A DNA stretch of 64,000 nt. Source: Paludisphaera soli. Its GTDB lineage: Bacteria; Planctomycetota; Planctomycetia; Isosphaerales; Isosphaeraceae. The notes beneath the pieces are model-generated. The model was not told the origin of the DNA and made no database searches. It saw only the letters and a program-made list of their open reading frames with translations. Made by a program: the position numbers and the translations under genes. Of this stretch, positions 39,020 through 46,744 are shown piece by piece (position 1 is the first letter of the stretch; each line of letters starts with the position of its first letter). The stretch is from contig NZ_JAALJI010000002.1 of assembly GCF_011064595.1 (NCBI RefSeq), forward strand, positions 496,001-560,000, read 5' to 3'.

Positions 39020-39463
39020 TCAGCCGGTGCGGATGGGGATGGTCCGGGGCTGGCGGGCGGGGGGCCTGGGGAGTCGGATGGTGAGGACGCCGTCGCGGCC
39101 CTCGGCGCGGGCGGCGTCGAGGTCGACCTCGCGGGTCAGCGGCACCTGGCGGACGAACGGGCCGGTCGGGCGTTCGCGGTGCCGCCGCGAAGGGTCGGCG
39201 GGGCCGTCGGCGGGCCTCGTCCCCTTGATGGTCAGGACGCCCCCCTCGGCGGTGATCTCGACGCGGGAGGCGTCGACGCCGGGGAGGTCGACGAGGATGA
39301 GGGTCCCCTCGGGGGTCTCGAAGACGTCGACCGGCGGGGCGAACGGCTCGTCGGCGGGGGTCAGGGCGGGCTCGGCCGGGGCCTGGAAGACGTCCTTGAT
39401 AAGGCGGAAGAACTCGCGTTCCAGCGCCTGGAACGGGATCGCGCCTTCGTGCGGGCGGTTCAT
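39020..39463 (-). CDS. Hsp20 / alpha-crystallin small heat shock protein (third of three)
   Basis: 147 residues. The alpha-crystallin domain (about 43-140) starts PPVDVFETPEGTLILVDLPG and has the conserved GVL triplet in EGRDGVLTIRLPRPP; the C-terminal IPI motif can dock into neighbouring subunits. It is an ATP-independent holdase chaperone of the cytoplasm. It is the last gene of a three-gene array; 34 nt separate it from the middle gene. Confidence 0.92.
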   Translation of the reverse strand: MNRPHEGAIPFQALEREFFRLIKDVFQAPAEPALTPADEPFAPPVDVFETPEGTLILVDLPGVDASRVEITAEGGVLTIKGTRPADGPADPSRRHRERPTGPFVRQVPLTREVDLDAARAEGRDGVLTIRLPRPPARQPRTIPIRTG

Positions 39464-39497
39464 CGGCGGGCTCCTGGGCTCGCGCCCCGGGGGTCGT

Positions 39498-39929
39498 TCA
39501 GGACTTGATCTCGATTCGGCGGGCGCGGGCGCGGTCGGCCTTGGGGAGGAAGACCTTCAGGACGCCGTTCTTCAGCTCGGCCGTGATCCGCTCGCGGTCG
39601 ACGTCGTCGCTGAGGATGAACGAGCGGTGGTAGTCGCCCAGGGGAAACTCCTGGTGGATCGGCCGGGCGCCCTCGGGCGCGGGGGCGACGAGCCGGGCGT
39701 CCAGGCTCAGGACGTTGTGCTCGAGCTGGATGATCAGGTTCTCCTCGGTGGCACCGGGGAGGTCGGCCTCCAGGGTGAGGCCTTCGGGGCCGTCGTGGAT
39801 GTCGATGGGCGGCGTGATGGTGGGCCGCGCGAGCGGGGGGACCTCCCCCGCCGCGGCGTCTCCGGAGGGCGCGGGGGGCGTCGAGGACGGCCCCAGCGGG
39901 ACCCGGATCGAAGGATGGGCTTCGCTCAT
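39498..39929 (-). CDS. Hsp20 / alpha-crystallin small heat shock protein (second of three)
   Basis: 143 residues. A proline-rich N-terminus (LGPSSTPPAPSGDAAAGEVP) replaces the aromatic oligomerisation arm of the first paralogue. The alpha-crystallin domain has DIHDGPEGLTLEADLPGATE, GVL in LKNGVLKVFLPK and a terminal IEI motif. Divergence from its neighbours suggests an old duplication and possibly hetero-oligomers. Confidence 0.92.
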   Translation of the reverse strand: MSEAHPSIRVPLGPSSTPPAPSGDAAAGEVPPLARPTITPPIDIHDGPEGLTLEADLPGATEENLIIQLEHNVLSLDARLVAPAPEGARPIHQEFPLGDYHRSFILSDDVDRERITAELKNGVLKVFLPKADRARARRIEIKS

Positions 39930-39989
39930 GTTCGGTCGATCCCCTTCGTCTTCGTCGGCTTGCTCGACGGGCCGCCCCGTCCGGTCGGT

Positions 39990-40430
39990 TCAGGACGGGG
40001 ACGAGACGGCGATGTGCCGGGGCCTGGCCCCCTCGGCCCGGGGGAGCCGGACCGTGAGCACGCCGTCCACGAACTGCGCCGAGACCTTCGACTCGTCCAC
40101 CCGGTCCGGGAGCGTGATCGTCCGCGACCAGCGCCCCATGAACCGCTCCTGGCGGCGGTACGAGTCGTCCTTGATCCCCTCGGGCCGCTTTCGCTCGCCA
40201 CGGAGCGTGACCGTCTCGGAGGTCACCGTCAATTCGACCTCGTCCGGGGCCAGGCCAGGGATCTGCGCCGCGAGCAGGAACTCGTCGCCGGCGACGTAAA
40301 TGTTGATCGGCGGGAAGGTCCGGATGTGCCGCAGCGACTGGAAGGGATCGAACGACTGGAACAGCCGCCCCATCTCGCGCTGGAATTCGTGGAACGGGTC
40401 CCACCCGCCTCGCCAGTCCGGCCCGGTCAT
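39990..40430 (-). CDS. Hsp20 / alpha-crystallin small heat shock protein (first of three)
   Basis: 146 residues. The N-terminal arm is rich in Phe and Trp (WDPFHEFQREMGRLFQSFDP), as in oligomerising Hsp20 proteins. The alpha-crystallin domain runs PPINIYVAGDEFLLAAQIPG to DGVLTVRLPRAEG; the C-terminal motif is IAV. It would be the first gene of the transcript. A GGGGG element 5 nt before the ATG is the likely ribosome binding site and lies next to a short GC hairpin (40446-40469). Confidence 0.92.
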   Translation of the reverse strand: MTGPDWRGGWDPFHEFQREMGRLFQSFDPFQSLRHIRTFPPINIYVAGDEFLLAAQIPGLAPDEVELTVTSETVTLRGERKRPEGIKDDSYRRQERFMGRWSRTITLPDRVDESKVSAQFVDGVLTVRLPRAEGARPRHIAVSSPS

Positions 40431-40485
40431 GTTTCACCCCCGAGTCCCCTAGGATGCGTCTACCAGGGGACCAAAGCAGAGGCCG

Positions 40486-40626
40486 TGCCAGAATGGCCGA
40501 AAATCGGCGGGCGACCCTTTCGATCGCCTGAAAATATTAACAGGATACACTTTACGAACACAGGCAATGCATCGACCTGAACGCGATCGAGAACGGTCCT
40601 GCCCCGCTCCTCATGCCATTCTGGCA
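40486..40626. repeat. 141-bp segment bounded by 12-bp inverted repeats upstream of the Hsp20 genes
   Basis: TGCCAGAATGGC at 40486-40497 and its exact complement GCCATTCTGGCA at 40615-40626. The inside is AT-richer (AAAATATTAACAGG region at 40532-40545) and probably contains the Hsp20 promoter on the minus strand (a TAATAT-like -10 element). No gene lies between 40431 and 40689. Confidence 0.5.
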
Positions 40627-40689
40627 GCCAGGGCTCCACGGCGGTGCGATCCAGACGCCACACGCCGAAATGGCAGCCGAGCGAGCGGG

Positions 40690-42237
40690 TCACCAGTTGA
40701 CGAGGAGCTTGCGGATGGTCGCGGTGTCGTCGGCGGCGGGGGTGATGGTGAGCCAGTGGGAGTCGGCCAGGATCTTGGGGTCGAGGTCGAATTCCCGGCC
40801 GTCGAGCCCGGCCTTGAGGTTGCGATACTCGCGGCGGAGGGTGTAGACGTGGCGGGAAGGCTCGACGGCTTTCGAGGCGGGGTCGGCCAGGATCGCGAGG
40901 GCCTCGGCCTCGGGGAGGAGCGGGCAGCCGGCGATCCGGATCTGGGCGAGGGCCCGCGGCGAGGCCTCGATCTCGGCCTGGAGGCTGAACGCCGCCGGCA
41001 GCGGCAGGAGGAGGGAGTAGGAGGAGTCGGGGCCCCCCTCGCCCGGCCGGGCCGGCTCGACGACGAACTCGGGGACCTGGAAGGTGCGAACGAGCGGGTC
41101 GCGCGGTTGGGCCTCGTGGATCAGGACCGAGGGGTCGACCGGGGCGAGGATCCGGAAGGTGGAGAGCGCGACGGCGGCGAGCATGAAGGCCGTCGGCACG
41201 CCCGTCGCGAACCATCGCGGGGGGCGGGGCTCGACGACGAACGGGCAGTAGAGCAGCATGGCGATCCGCTGGAGCATCGGGGTGTCGAAGCTGCGGCCGG
41301 ACCAGGGCCGCGCCGTCGCCGCCGCGCCGGGGTCGAGCCTGCGGGTCGCGAGGGCCCGGCTGGCGCGGCCGCTGGAGAGGCCCACGAGCCATCGGGCGTA
41401 GTGCGTCGTCTCGCCCAGGGGCCCGGCCGCCTTGCGGTCCGCCAGGAACTCCTGGTCGATCCGGAGCTGGGCGCGGAGCCACCAGAGGTGGGGGAGGAAG
41501 AACCAGAAAATCTGCGCGAGCGCCGCCAGGGCGTTGAACCAGGCGTCGCCGCGGTCGGCGTGGGCCAGCTCGTGCAGGAGGATCAGGCGGAGGGCGTCGC
41601 GGTCGACGTCCGGCTCCTCGACCTCGGCCGGGATGACGATGGTGGGCCGCGTCACGCCGCCGAGCACCGGGCTCCGCAGCCAGGCCGAGACCCGCAGGTC
41701 GGGCTGGGGGGGCGAACGCTCCAGGTCGGCGATCAACTCGTCGAAGACCCGACGGGTCTCCGGGCTGGCCTCGGACGAGCGGCCCAGCAGCCGGCGGAAG
41801 CCCCAGAGCCCCAGCCCGAACCAGGCGAGGCCGGTCGCCGCCCCGGCCAGGTAGAGCAGGGTCGCCACCCGGACCAGACGCTCGCCCGAGGGCCACTCGG
41901 CCTGCGACGCGGGGGGGCGGCCCCGGGGGGCGGGCCGGCCCGTCGAGCCGGGCAAGAGCGGGCCGACCAGGTCGAACTCGTCCGGTTCGGGCGTCAGCGG
42001 GGGCGGGACCAGGCCGGTGCGGAGGAACCAGTCCACCGGGTAGACCCGCAGCGACGTGTTGAACGTCACCAGCGGGAACATCACGAGCGCGGCGTAGACG
42101 CCCGTCTGGGCCAGGACCACGCGACGGGCCGGCTGTCGGGTGAAGACGACGGCGACCACCACGACGCTCAGCAGGATCGCATTCGCGAACCCGGCGTCGA
42201 TCAGGGTGCGGCTGAAGTGGTCCAGGACGAGCCACAT
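40690..42237 (-). CDS. M56 family (BlaR1-like) membrane metallopeptidase
   Basis: 515 residues. Membrane helices at about 14-32, 43-60, 122-143 and 332-350; the zinc motif HELAH is at 222-226 with the third ligand probably Glu263 (RIDQEFLADR). It lacks a penicillin-binding sensor domain, so the C-terminal 150 residues probably sense another signal. BlaR1-type proteins cleave or trigger cleavage of the cognate BlaI repressor; the BlaI gene lies 220 nt upstream on the same strand. The signal is unknown. Confidence 0.88.
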   Translation of the reverse strand: MWLVLDHFSRTLIDAGFANAILLSVVVVAVVFTRQPARRVVLAQTGVYAALVMFPLVTFNTSLRVYPVDWFLRTGLVPPPLTPEPDEFDLVGPLLPGSTGRPAPRGRPPASQAEWPSGERLVRVATLLYLAGAATGLAWFGLGLWGFRRLLGRSSEASPETRRVFDELIADLERSPPQPDLRVSAWLRSPVLGGVTRPTIVIPAEVEEPDVDRDALRLILLHELAHADRGDAWFNALAALAQIFWFFLPHLWWLRAQLRIDQEFLADRKAAGPLGETTHYARWLVGLSSGRASRALATRRLDPGAAATARPWSGRSFDTPMLQRIAMLLYCPFVVEPRPPRWFATGVPTAFMLAAVALSTFRILAPVDPSVLIHEAQPRDPLVRTFQVPEFVVEPARPGEGGPDSSYSLLLPLPAAFSLQAEIEASPRALAQIRIAGCPLLPEAEALAILADPASKAVEPSRHVYTLRREYRNLKAGLDGREFDLDPKILADSHWLTITPAADDTATIRKLLVNW

Positions 42238-42457
42238 CGCGGTGTCGTCGACCTCCGGGGCCGCCCCCGCGGGCGCGGCCGTTCCTCTCGCTTCGGGGCG
42301 ATTCGACGAATCGCATCAGGTCGAAGAGCGACGTCGCCGCGCGCCTCGGCCCGGAAAAGGAAACGAGCCAGGAAGACTCCGCCGGTTGCGACGGGGCTCC
42401 TGGCCCGATGGGACTGCATCGACCTGTCGGCGTCGGCGACGCCCTCGGGACGGCGGC

Positions 42458-42889
42458 TCAGGCCTCCTCGGGCGTCTCTTCGGCGTGGCCGGCGGCGACC
42501 AGCGAAGACTGCCGCTGGGCGTCGTCGATCATGGTCCGGAGCCGGTCCAGGTCCTCCGGCGTGGGGGGCTTGGAGTCGAACAGAGCCACCATCACCCGGT
42601 CGAGTGCGCCGTCGAAGACGCGGTCCACGAACTTGCGGGTCAGCTCGCGGATCGTCCGCTCGGACGACTTCTTGGGGTGGTAGATGAACGTCCGCCCTTC
42701 GACGACGTGGCGCACCAGCCCCTTCTTGTCCTCCATGATGTTCAGCAGGGTCTGCACGGTGCTGTACGCGACGGGCCCGGAGTCCTTGTTCAGGTCTTCC
42801 TGAACGTCGCGGACGCTCGCCTGGCCCCGAGCCCACAGGATCTTCATGATTTCGAGCTCGCGATCGGTCACCATCTGAGTCTTACGCAC
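42458..42889 (-). CDS. BlaI/MecI/CopY family repressor
   Basis: 143 residues. The winged helix (MVTDRELEIMKILWARGQAS to STVQTLLNIMEDKKGLVRHV) and C-terminal dimerisation helices (RTIRELTRKFVDRVFDGALD) are typical. Start is GTG with AAGGGG about 8 nt upstream. It pairs with the M56 peptidase gene downstream. A near-perfect 20-bp palindrome at 42917-42936, 28 nt before the start codon, is the likely operator, so autorepression is expected. Confidence 0.92.
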   Translation of the reverse strand: MRKTQMVTDRELEIMKILWARGQASVRDVQEDLNKDSGPVAYSTVQTLLNIMEDKKGLVRHVVEGRTFIYHPKKSSERTIRELTRKFVDRVFDGALDRVMVALFDSKPPTPEDLDRLRTMIDDAQRQSSLVAAGHAEETPEEA

Positions 42890-42916
42890 GAGATTCCCCT
42901 TCGAATGACGGGTAAA

Positions 42917-42936
42917 ACGAAAATGATCATTCTCGT
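42917..42936. promoter_or_regulatory. 20-bp palindrome, BlaI operator candidate
   Basis: ACGAAAATGA at 42917-42926 and TCATTCTCGT at 42927-42936; nine of ten arm positions are complementary. It is just upstream of the BlaI-type gene in locally AT-rich DNA. It differs from the TACTACA/TGTAGTA-like site of classical BlaI but has the same overall form. Confidence 0.6.
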
Positions 42937-43008
42937 AACGTACCCCGCGTCATCGGCCTACGCAAGCCTAAGCAACTCGGAATCGGCATGCCTGCAAACA
43001 CCTTGTTG

Positions 43009-43031
43009 AAAAAACGACGTCGGCGTCGTTT
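43009..43031 (-). terminator. Intrinsic terminator of the glycosylase gene
   Basis: On the minus strand AAACGACG, a 4-nt loop and CGTCGTTT are followed by four more T residues (plus-strand A run 43009-43014). It begins 23 nt past the stop at 43054. This is the clearest rho-independent terminator in the window. Confidence 0.8.
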
Positions 43032-43053
43032 CAGGTTCCGCCGATCCGAGTCC

Positions 43054-43716
43054 TCAGCCCCCCGGACCGGCCTCGGCCAGCCGCCGATCCAGCATCTCCG
43101 GAAACCTCGCGTACCACCGCCGATTGAGCGGCGACGGGTGCGGCAGCGGCCGGATCAGGACGAGCTTTTCCGCCCCTCCCGAGACCGGCAGCCGGCACTC
43201 GTAGGCCTCGTCGAACCGCGCGTCGGTCGCCGCCGACGCCGGGAAAGCCCCCCCTTCCGCGTAGGGTTCGAACCAACGGAAGGCCTCGGTCCCCAGCGTC
43301 AGGACCTGCGAGCCCGACCAGAACCGCGCCAGCAGCTCGGCGACGAACGGACGGAACCGGGCGCGCACGGACTCGGCGTAGGCCTTGTTTCCCGGCGGCT
43401 TGAAAGGGACCGTGTTGGTCAGGAGGGCGAACCGCAGGGCCTGCTCCAGCTCGCTGGCGTCGTGAGCCCGGACGATCCCGGCCCGGACGAGCTTCCCCCC
43501 CGCCCCGATCAGGGGCTGGCCGGCGGCCACCTCGTCGCGGCCCAGGTCGCGCGCCAGCACCGCGACCGGGGCGTCGAGGGCCCCGGCGTACAGGATCGGC
43601 CGCAGCGGATCCTTGCCCGCCTTCTGGTAGACCGGCTCGTCGACCGGGAAGGCTTCGCGACGGGCCTCGGCCCCGGCCGCCTCGATCAGGCCTTCGATAG
43701 TCCCGGCTTTCGCCAC
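43054..43716 (-). CDS. Uracil-DNA glycosylase-like protein
   Basis: 220 residues. APVAVLARDLGRDEVAAGQP followed by LIGAGGKLVRAGI resembles motif 1 of family 4/5 uracil-DNA glycosylases, and LPHPSPLNRRWYARFP resembles motif 2 (HPSPLN). The iron-sulfur cysteines of classic family 4 enzymes are absent, so this is a divergent branch. Expected role is removal of uracil or other deaminated bases from DNA. A strong terminator follows. Neighbours do not help with function. Confidence 0.75.
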   Translation of the reverse strand: MAKAGTIEGLIEAAGAEARREAFPVDEPVYQKAGKDPLRPILYAGALDAPVAVLARDLGRDEVAAGQPLIGAGGKLVRAGIVRAHDASELEQALRFALLTNTVPFKPPGNKAYAESVRARFRPFVAELLARFWSGSQVLTLGTEAFRWFEPYAEGGAFPASAATDARFDEAYECRLPVSGGAEKLVLIRPLPHPSPLNRRWYARFPEMLDRRLAEAGPGG

Positions 43717-43749
43717 GGCCCCGCTCCTTCCCGAACCACGGACGGACCC

Positions 43750-44097
43750 TCAGGTCCCGAAGACAAGGGCCGCCATCAGGAGCATGGCGACCGCCTCGTC
43801 ATAGTTTATCGCGCGGACCGGGAAAAGCGACGCGACGAGTCTCCCCCAGAACTCCCGGAGGAAGGCCGCCGAGATCAGGACGACCGCCAGGAACCGCGCC
43901 GCGTCCAGCAGGGCGGACAGCGCGATTCCCGCGAACGCCGCCTCCCGGGCGACCGACGCCGTCAGAAGGAATCGGCCGAGGCCCATCAAGGCCAGGAAGG
44001 CGAACAGGGCGACGTTGAACCGGGCCGTGAGCCCGCGATGGTAGACGACCGGGGGCTTGGAGGCGGGCTCGAAATCGAGGTCAATGGCGCGGCTCAT
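43750..44097 (-). CDS. Small hypothetical membrane protein (115 aa)
   Basis: From ATG 44097 with GGAGGAG 8 nt upstream. Begins MSRAIDLDFEPASKPPVVYH; about three hydrophobic helices follow (ARFNVALFAFLALMGLGRFL, LLDAARFLAVVLISAAFL, YDEAVAMLLMAALVFGT). Lies between gluconokinase and the glycosylase on the same strand. Function unknown. Confidence 0.7.
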   Translation of the reverse strand: MSRAIDLDFEPASKPPVVYHRGLTARFNVALFAFLALMGLGRFLLTASVAREAAFAGIALSALLDAARFLAVVLISAAFLREFWGRLVASLFPVRAINYDEAVAMLLMAALVFGT

Positions 44098-44213
44098 GGC
44101 GAAGCTCCTCCGGGATCGCGGCACGGGGCCGCCGGCCGGCGATGCGCCGCGCCGGGGCGACCCGGGGTATTCGTCCTGCAGGCGATGGTATTGAAGGACA
44201 GGAGGTCGCCGCC

Positions 44214-44702
44214 TCAAAGCCCCAGCCCCTCGCGGGCCTTCGCCACGACCTCGTCGGGCGTGGGCGAGACGTCCACGCGGAGGGCGTCCTCAGGAGGTTC
44301 GAGGGCCGCGTACTGGCTGTGGAGGAGGCTGGGGTTCATGAAGTGGCCGCGACGCTTCGCCAGGCGGGCGGCGATCAGCGGCTCCGGGCCGGTCAGGAAG
44401 ACGTACTGCAGGGCCTCGGGGTCGATCGCCTCCAGGTATTGCTGATACGCGTGCTTCAGGGCCGAGCAGGCCAGGACGACGTCCTCGCCTGCGTCGCGCG
44501 CATTTTCCAAACGGCGGCGGATGGCCTCCAGCCAGGGGCGGCGGTCGGCGTCGTCCAGGGGGATCCCGGCGTGCATCTTGGCGACGTTCGCCTCCGGGTG
44601 CAGGTCGTCGGCGTCGACGAACGTCCAGCCGAGCGACCGGGCCAGCAGCCGGCCGATCGTCGTCTTCCCCGAGCCCGAGACCCCCATCACGACCACGATC
44701 AT
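44214..44702 (-). CDS. gntK: Gluconokinase
   Basis: 162 residues. Phosphorylates D-gluconate to 6-phosphogluconate. The P-loop is GVSGSGKTT at 7-15, followed by FVDADDLHPEANVAKMHAGI, PLDDADRRPWL, CSALKHAYQ and RRGHFMNPSLLHSQ, all typical of the GntK/IdnK family. Length is standard. It follows the 2-hydroxyacid dehydrogenase gene by 24 nt on the same strand, and idnO lies divergent beyond that, giving a gluconate gene group. Confidence 0.95.
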   Translation of the reverse strand: MIVVVMGVSGSGKTTIGRLLARSLGWTFVDADDLHPEANVAKMHAGIPLDDADRRPWLEAIRRRLENARDAGEDVVLACSALKHAYQQYLEAIDPEALQYVFLTGPEPLIAARLAKRRGHFMNPSLLHSQYAALEPPEDALRVDVSPTPDEVVAKAREGLGL

Positions 44703-44726
44703 GCGACATCCTCGATGTTGTTGCGA

Positions 44727-45671
44727 TCAGCCCAGGTCGACGCCCGTCGGCATCAGGCGGCCGGCGAAGTGGGCCTCCAGGTTGCGGACGACCAGGTCGG
44801 CCATCGCCTCGCGGGCGTCGACCGTCGCACTCCCCTGATGAGGCTGGAGCACGACGTTCGGCAGATTCCGAAGGGCCTCCGGGACGCGCGGCTCGTCCTC
44901 GAAGACGTCCAGGCCGGCCGCCGCCAATCGGCCTTCGCGGAGGGCCTCGACCAAGGCGGCCTGGTCGACGACCGAGCCCCGCGCGACGTTCACGAGGATG
45001 CCGTCGGGCCCCAGGGCGTCGATCACGTCGCGGTCGACGAGCTTCCGGCTCCCCGCGCCGCCGGCGGCGGTGACGATCAGGAAGTCGACGGCCCGGGCGA
45101 GCGAGACCGGGTCCGCGTGGTAGTCATAGGCGGACTCGATCGGCCGGCGGTTGTGGTAGGCGACCTGGACCTTGAGGGCCTCCAGCCGACGCGCCACGGC
45201 GCGGCCGATCCGGCCCAGGCCGAGGATCCCCGCCCGCTTGCCGTGGACCCGTCGCGAAAGCGGCCGGTTCCCTTCGCGCTCCCACGCCCCCGACCGGACG
45301 TGGGCGTCGCCGAGGACCGCCTCGCGGGCTGCGGCCAGGAGCAGCAAAAGCGCCATGTCGGCCACGTCCTCGGTCAGCACGTCCGGGGTGTTGGCGACGA
45401 CGATCCCGCGCCTCCGGGCGTGGTCCAGGTCCACGGCGTCGACGCCGACCCCGTTGACGGCCACGATCTCCAGGTTCGGCATGGCGTCCATCAGACCGGC
45501 CGACGCGCCGGCGCCGCCGTCGGTGGCGACCCCTCGGATCCTCGGGCCGATCTCCCGCAAGAACGTCGCGGGGTCCTCCGCCTCCCAGAGTTTGTGAACC
45601 GTGAACGACCGCGTCAGGGCCCCGGCCAGGTCGGTCGCGGCGGGCCTCGTCATCAGGACATCCGGCTTCAT
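44727..45671 (-). CDS. D-2-hydroxyacid dehydrogenase, possibly 2-ketogluconate reductase
   Basis: 314 residues. NAD(P)-binding motif GLGRIG at 151-156, with catalytic Arg231, Glu260 and His278 (LQPHQGSAT). The dinucleotide loop ends HNRRP, and basic residues after the second strand favour NADPH. Between gluconokinase and divergent idnO, the most likely substrates are 2-ketogluconate or a related sugar acid (compare GhrB-type enzymes); hydroxypyruvate/glyoxylate reduction is possible too. Complete family length. Confidence 0.9.
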   Translation of the reverse strand: MKPDVLMTRPAATDLAGALTRSFTVHKLWEAEDPATFLREIGPRIRGVATDGGAGASAGLMDAMPNLEIVAVNGVGVDAVDLDHARRRGIVVANTPDVLTEDVADMALLLLLAAAREAVLGDAHVRSGAWEREGNRPLSRRVHGKRAGILGLGRIGRAVARRLEALKVQVAYHNRRPIESAYDYHADPVSLARAVDFLIVTAAGGAGSRKLVDRDVIDALGPDGILVNVARGSVVDQAALVEALREGRLAAAGLDVFEDEPRVPEALRNLPNVVLQPHQGSATVDAREAMADLVVRNLEAHFAGRLMPTGVDLG

Positions 45672-45806
45672 GCTCGGCCCCCCCCTTCGCGCCCCCCGCG
45701 CCCGGCGGGCGGCGTCTTGAGCGAAGGGCCATCCTGGGGGATCTTAGGATCGTCGTAAAGGCCGTGCGGGCGAACCCGCACCGGAATACACCGGGAGTGG
45801 TGACGC

Positions 45807-46571
45807 ATGGGCGAGCGGCTGTTCGACCTGTCGGGGCGGCGGATCCTGATCACGGGCTCCAACGGCGGCCTGGGCCTGGGGATGGCTCGCGGGCTGGCCG
45901 GGCTGGGGGCGACGGTGATCCTCAACGGCCGCGACGAGGCCAAGCTGCGCGCGGCGGCCGACCTCCTGCGGGGGGACGGGCTGGCCGTGGAGGAGGCCCG
46001 GTTCGACGTGACCGACGAGGCCGGCGTGGTCGCCGCGATCGACCGGCTGGAGGCCGAAGGTCCGATCGACGTCCTCATCAACAACGCCGGCGTCCAGCGC
46101 CGGTATCGGCTGGACGAGATCCCCACCGAGGCCTGGGACGAGGTCCTGCGGACGAACCTGACCAGCGCGATGCTGGCGTCGCGGCAGGCCTCGAGGGGGA
46201 TGATCGCCCGGGGGAGGGGGAAGATCATCCACATCGGCTCAGTGATGAGCGACCTGGCCCGGACCTCCACGGGCGCCTACGCGGCGGCCAAGGGGGGCCT
46301 CAAGATGCTGACCAAGGCCATGTGCGCGGACTGGGCGCCGCTGGGGCTCCAGGTCAACGCCATCGGCCCCGGCTACTTCGCCTCCGACATGACCCGGGCC
46401 CTGATGGAGGATCCGGAGTTCAACGCCTGGGTCGTCGCCCGAACCCCCGCTCGCCGCTGGGGGCGTCCCGAGGATCTCGTCGGCGCGGCGGCGTTCCTCA
46501 GCTCGTCCGCATCGGACTTCGTCAACGGCCAGATGCTCTTCGTGGACGGCGGCCTGACGGCCGTGATCTGA
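45807..46571 (+). CDS. idnO: Gluconate 5-dehydrogenase (SDR family)
   Basis: 254 residues. Interconverts gluconate and 5-ketogluconate. SDR motifs: TGSNGGLG near 16-23, NNAGVQRR at 92-99, and Ser145, Tyr158 and Lys162 as the catalytic set. NNAGVQRRY, LKMLTKAMCADWAPL, GPGYFASDMTRALMEDPEF, TPARRWG and SASDFVNGQMLFVDGG closely follow the E. coli IdnO sequence as I remember it. Divergent from the hydroxyacid dehydrogenase and gluconokinase genes, with 135 nt between. Confidence 0.94.
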   Translation: MGERLFDLSGRRILITGSNGGLGLGMARGLAGLGATVILNGRDEAKLRAAADLLRGDGLAVEEARFDVTDEAGVVAAIDRLEAEGPIDVLINNAGVQRRYRLDEIPTEAWDEVLRTNLTSAMLASRQASRGMIARGRGKIIHIGSVMSDLARTSTGAYAAAKGGLKMLTKAMCADWAPLGLQVNAIGPGYFASDMTRALMEDPEFNAWVVARTPARRWGRPEDLVGAAAFLSSSASDFVNGQMLFVDGGLTAVI

Positions 46572-46744
46572 CGGGGGCGTCCGGGACGACGGACATGGCC
46601 CCAAAAGATCGGCCTCGGCCCCGGAGATGCATGTCTTCCGCCCCGGGCCGAGTCGGTTCATGATGGAGGGAGTGATCCCGCCAAGGGCCGCCGTCGCGAG
46701 CGTCGTTCGGGCCGATCACGAAGGGAACTCGGAGGAATCGAGGC

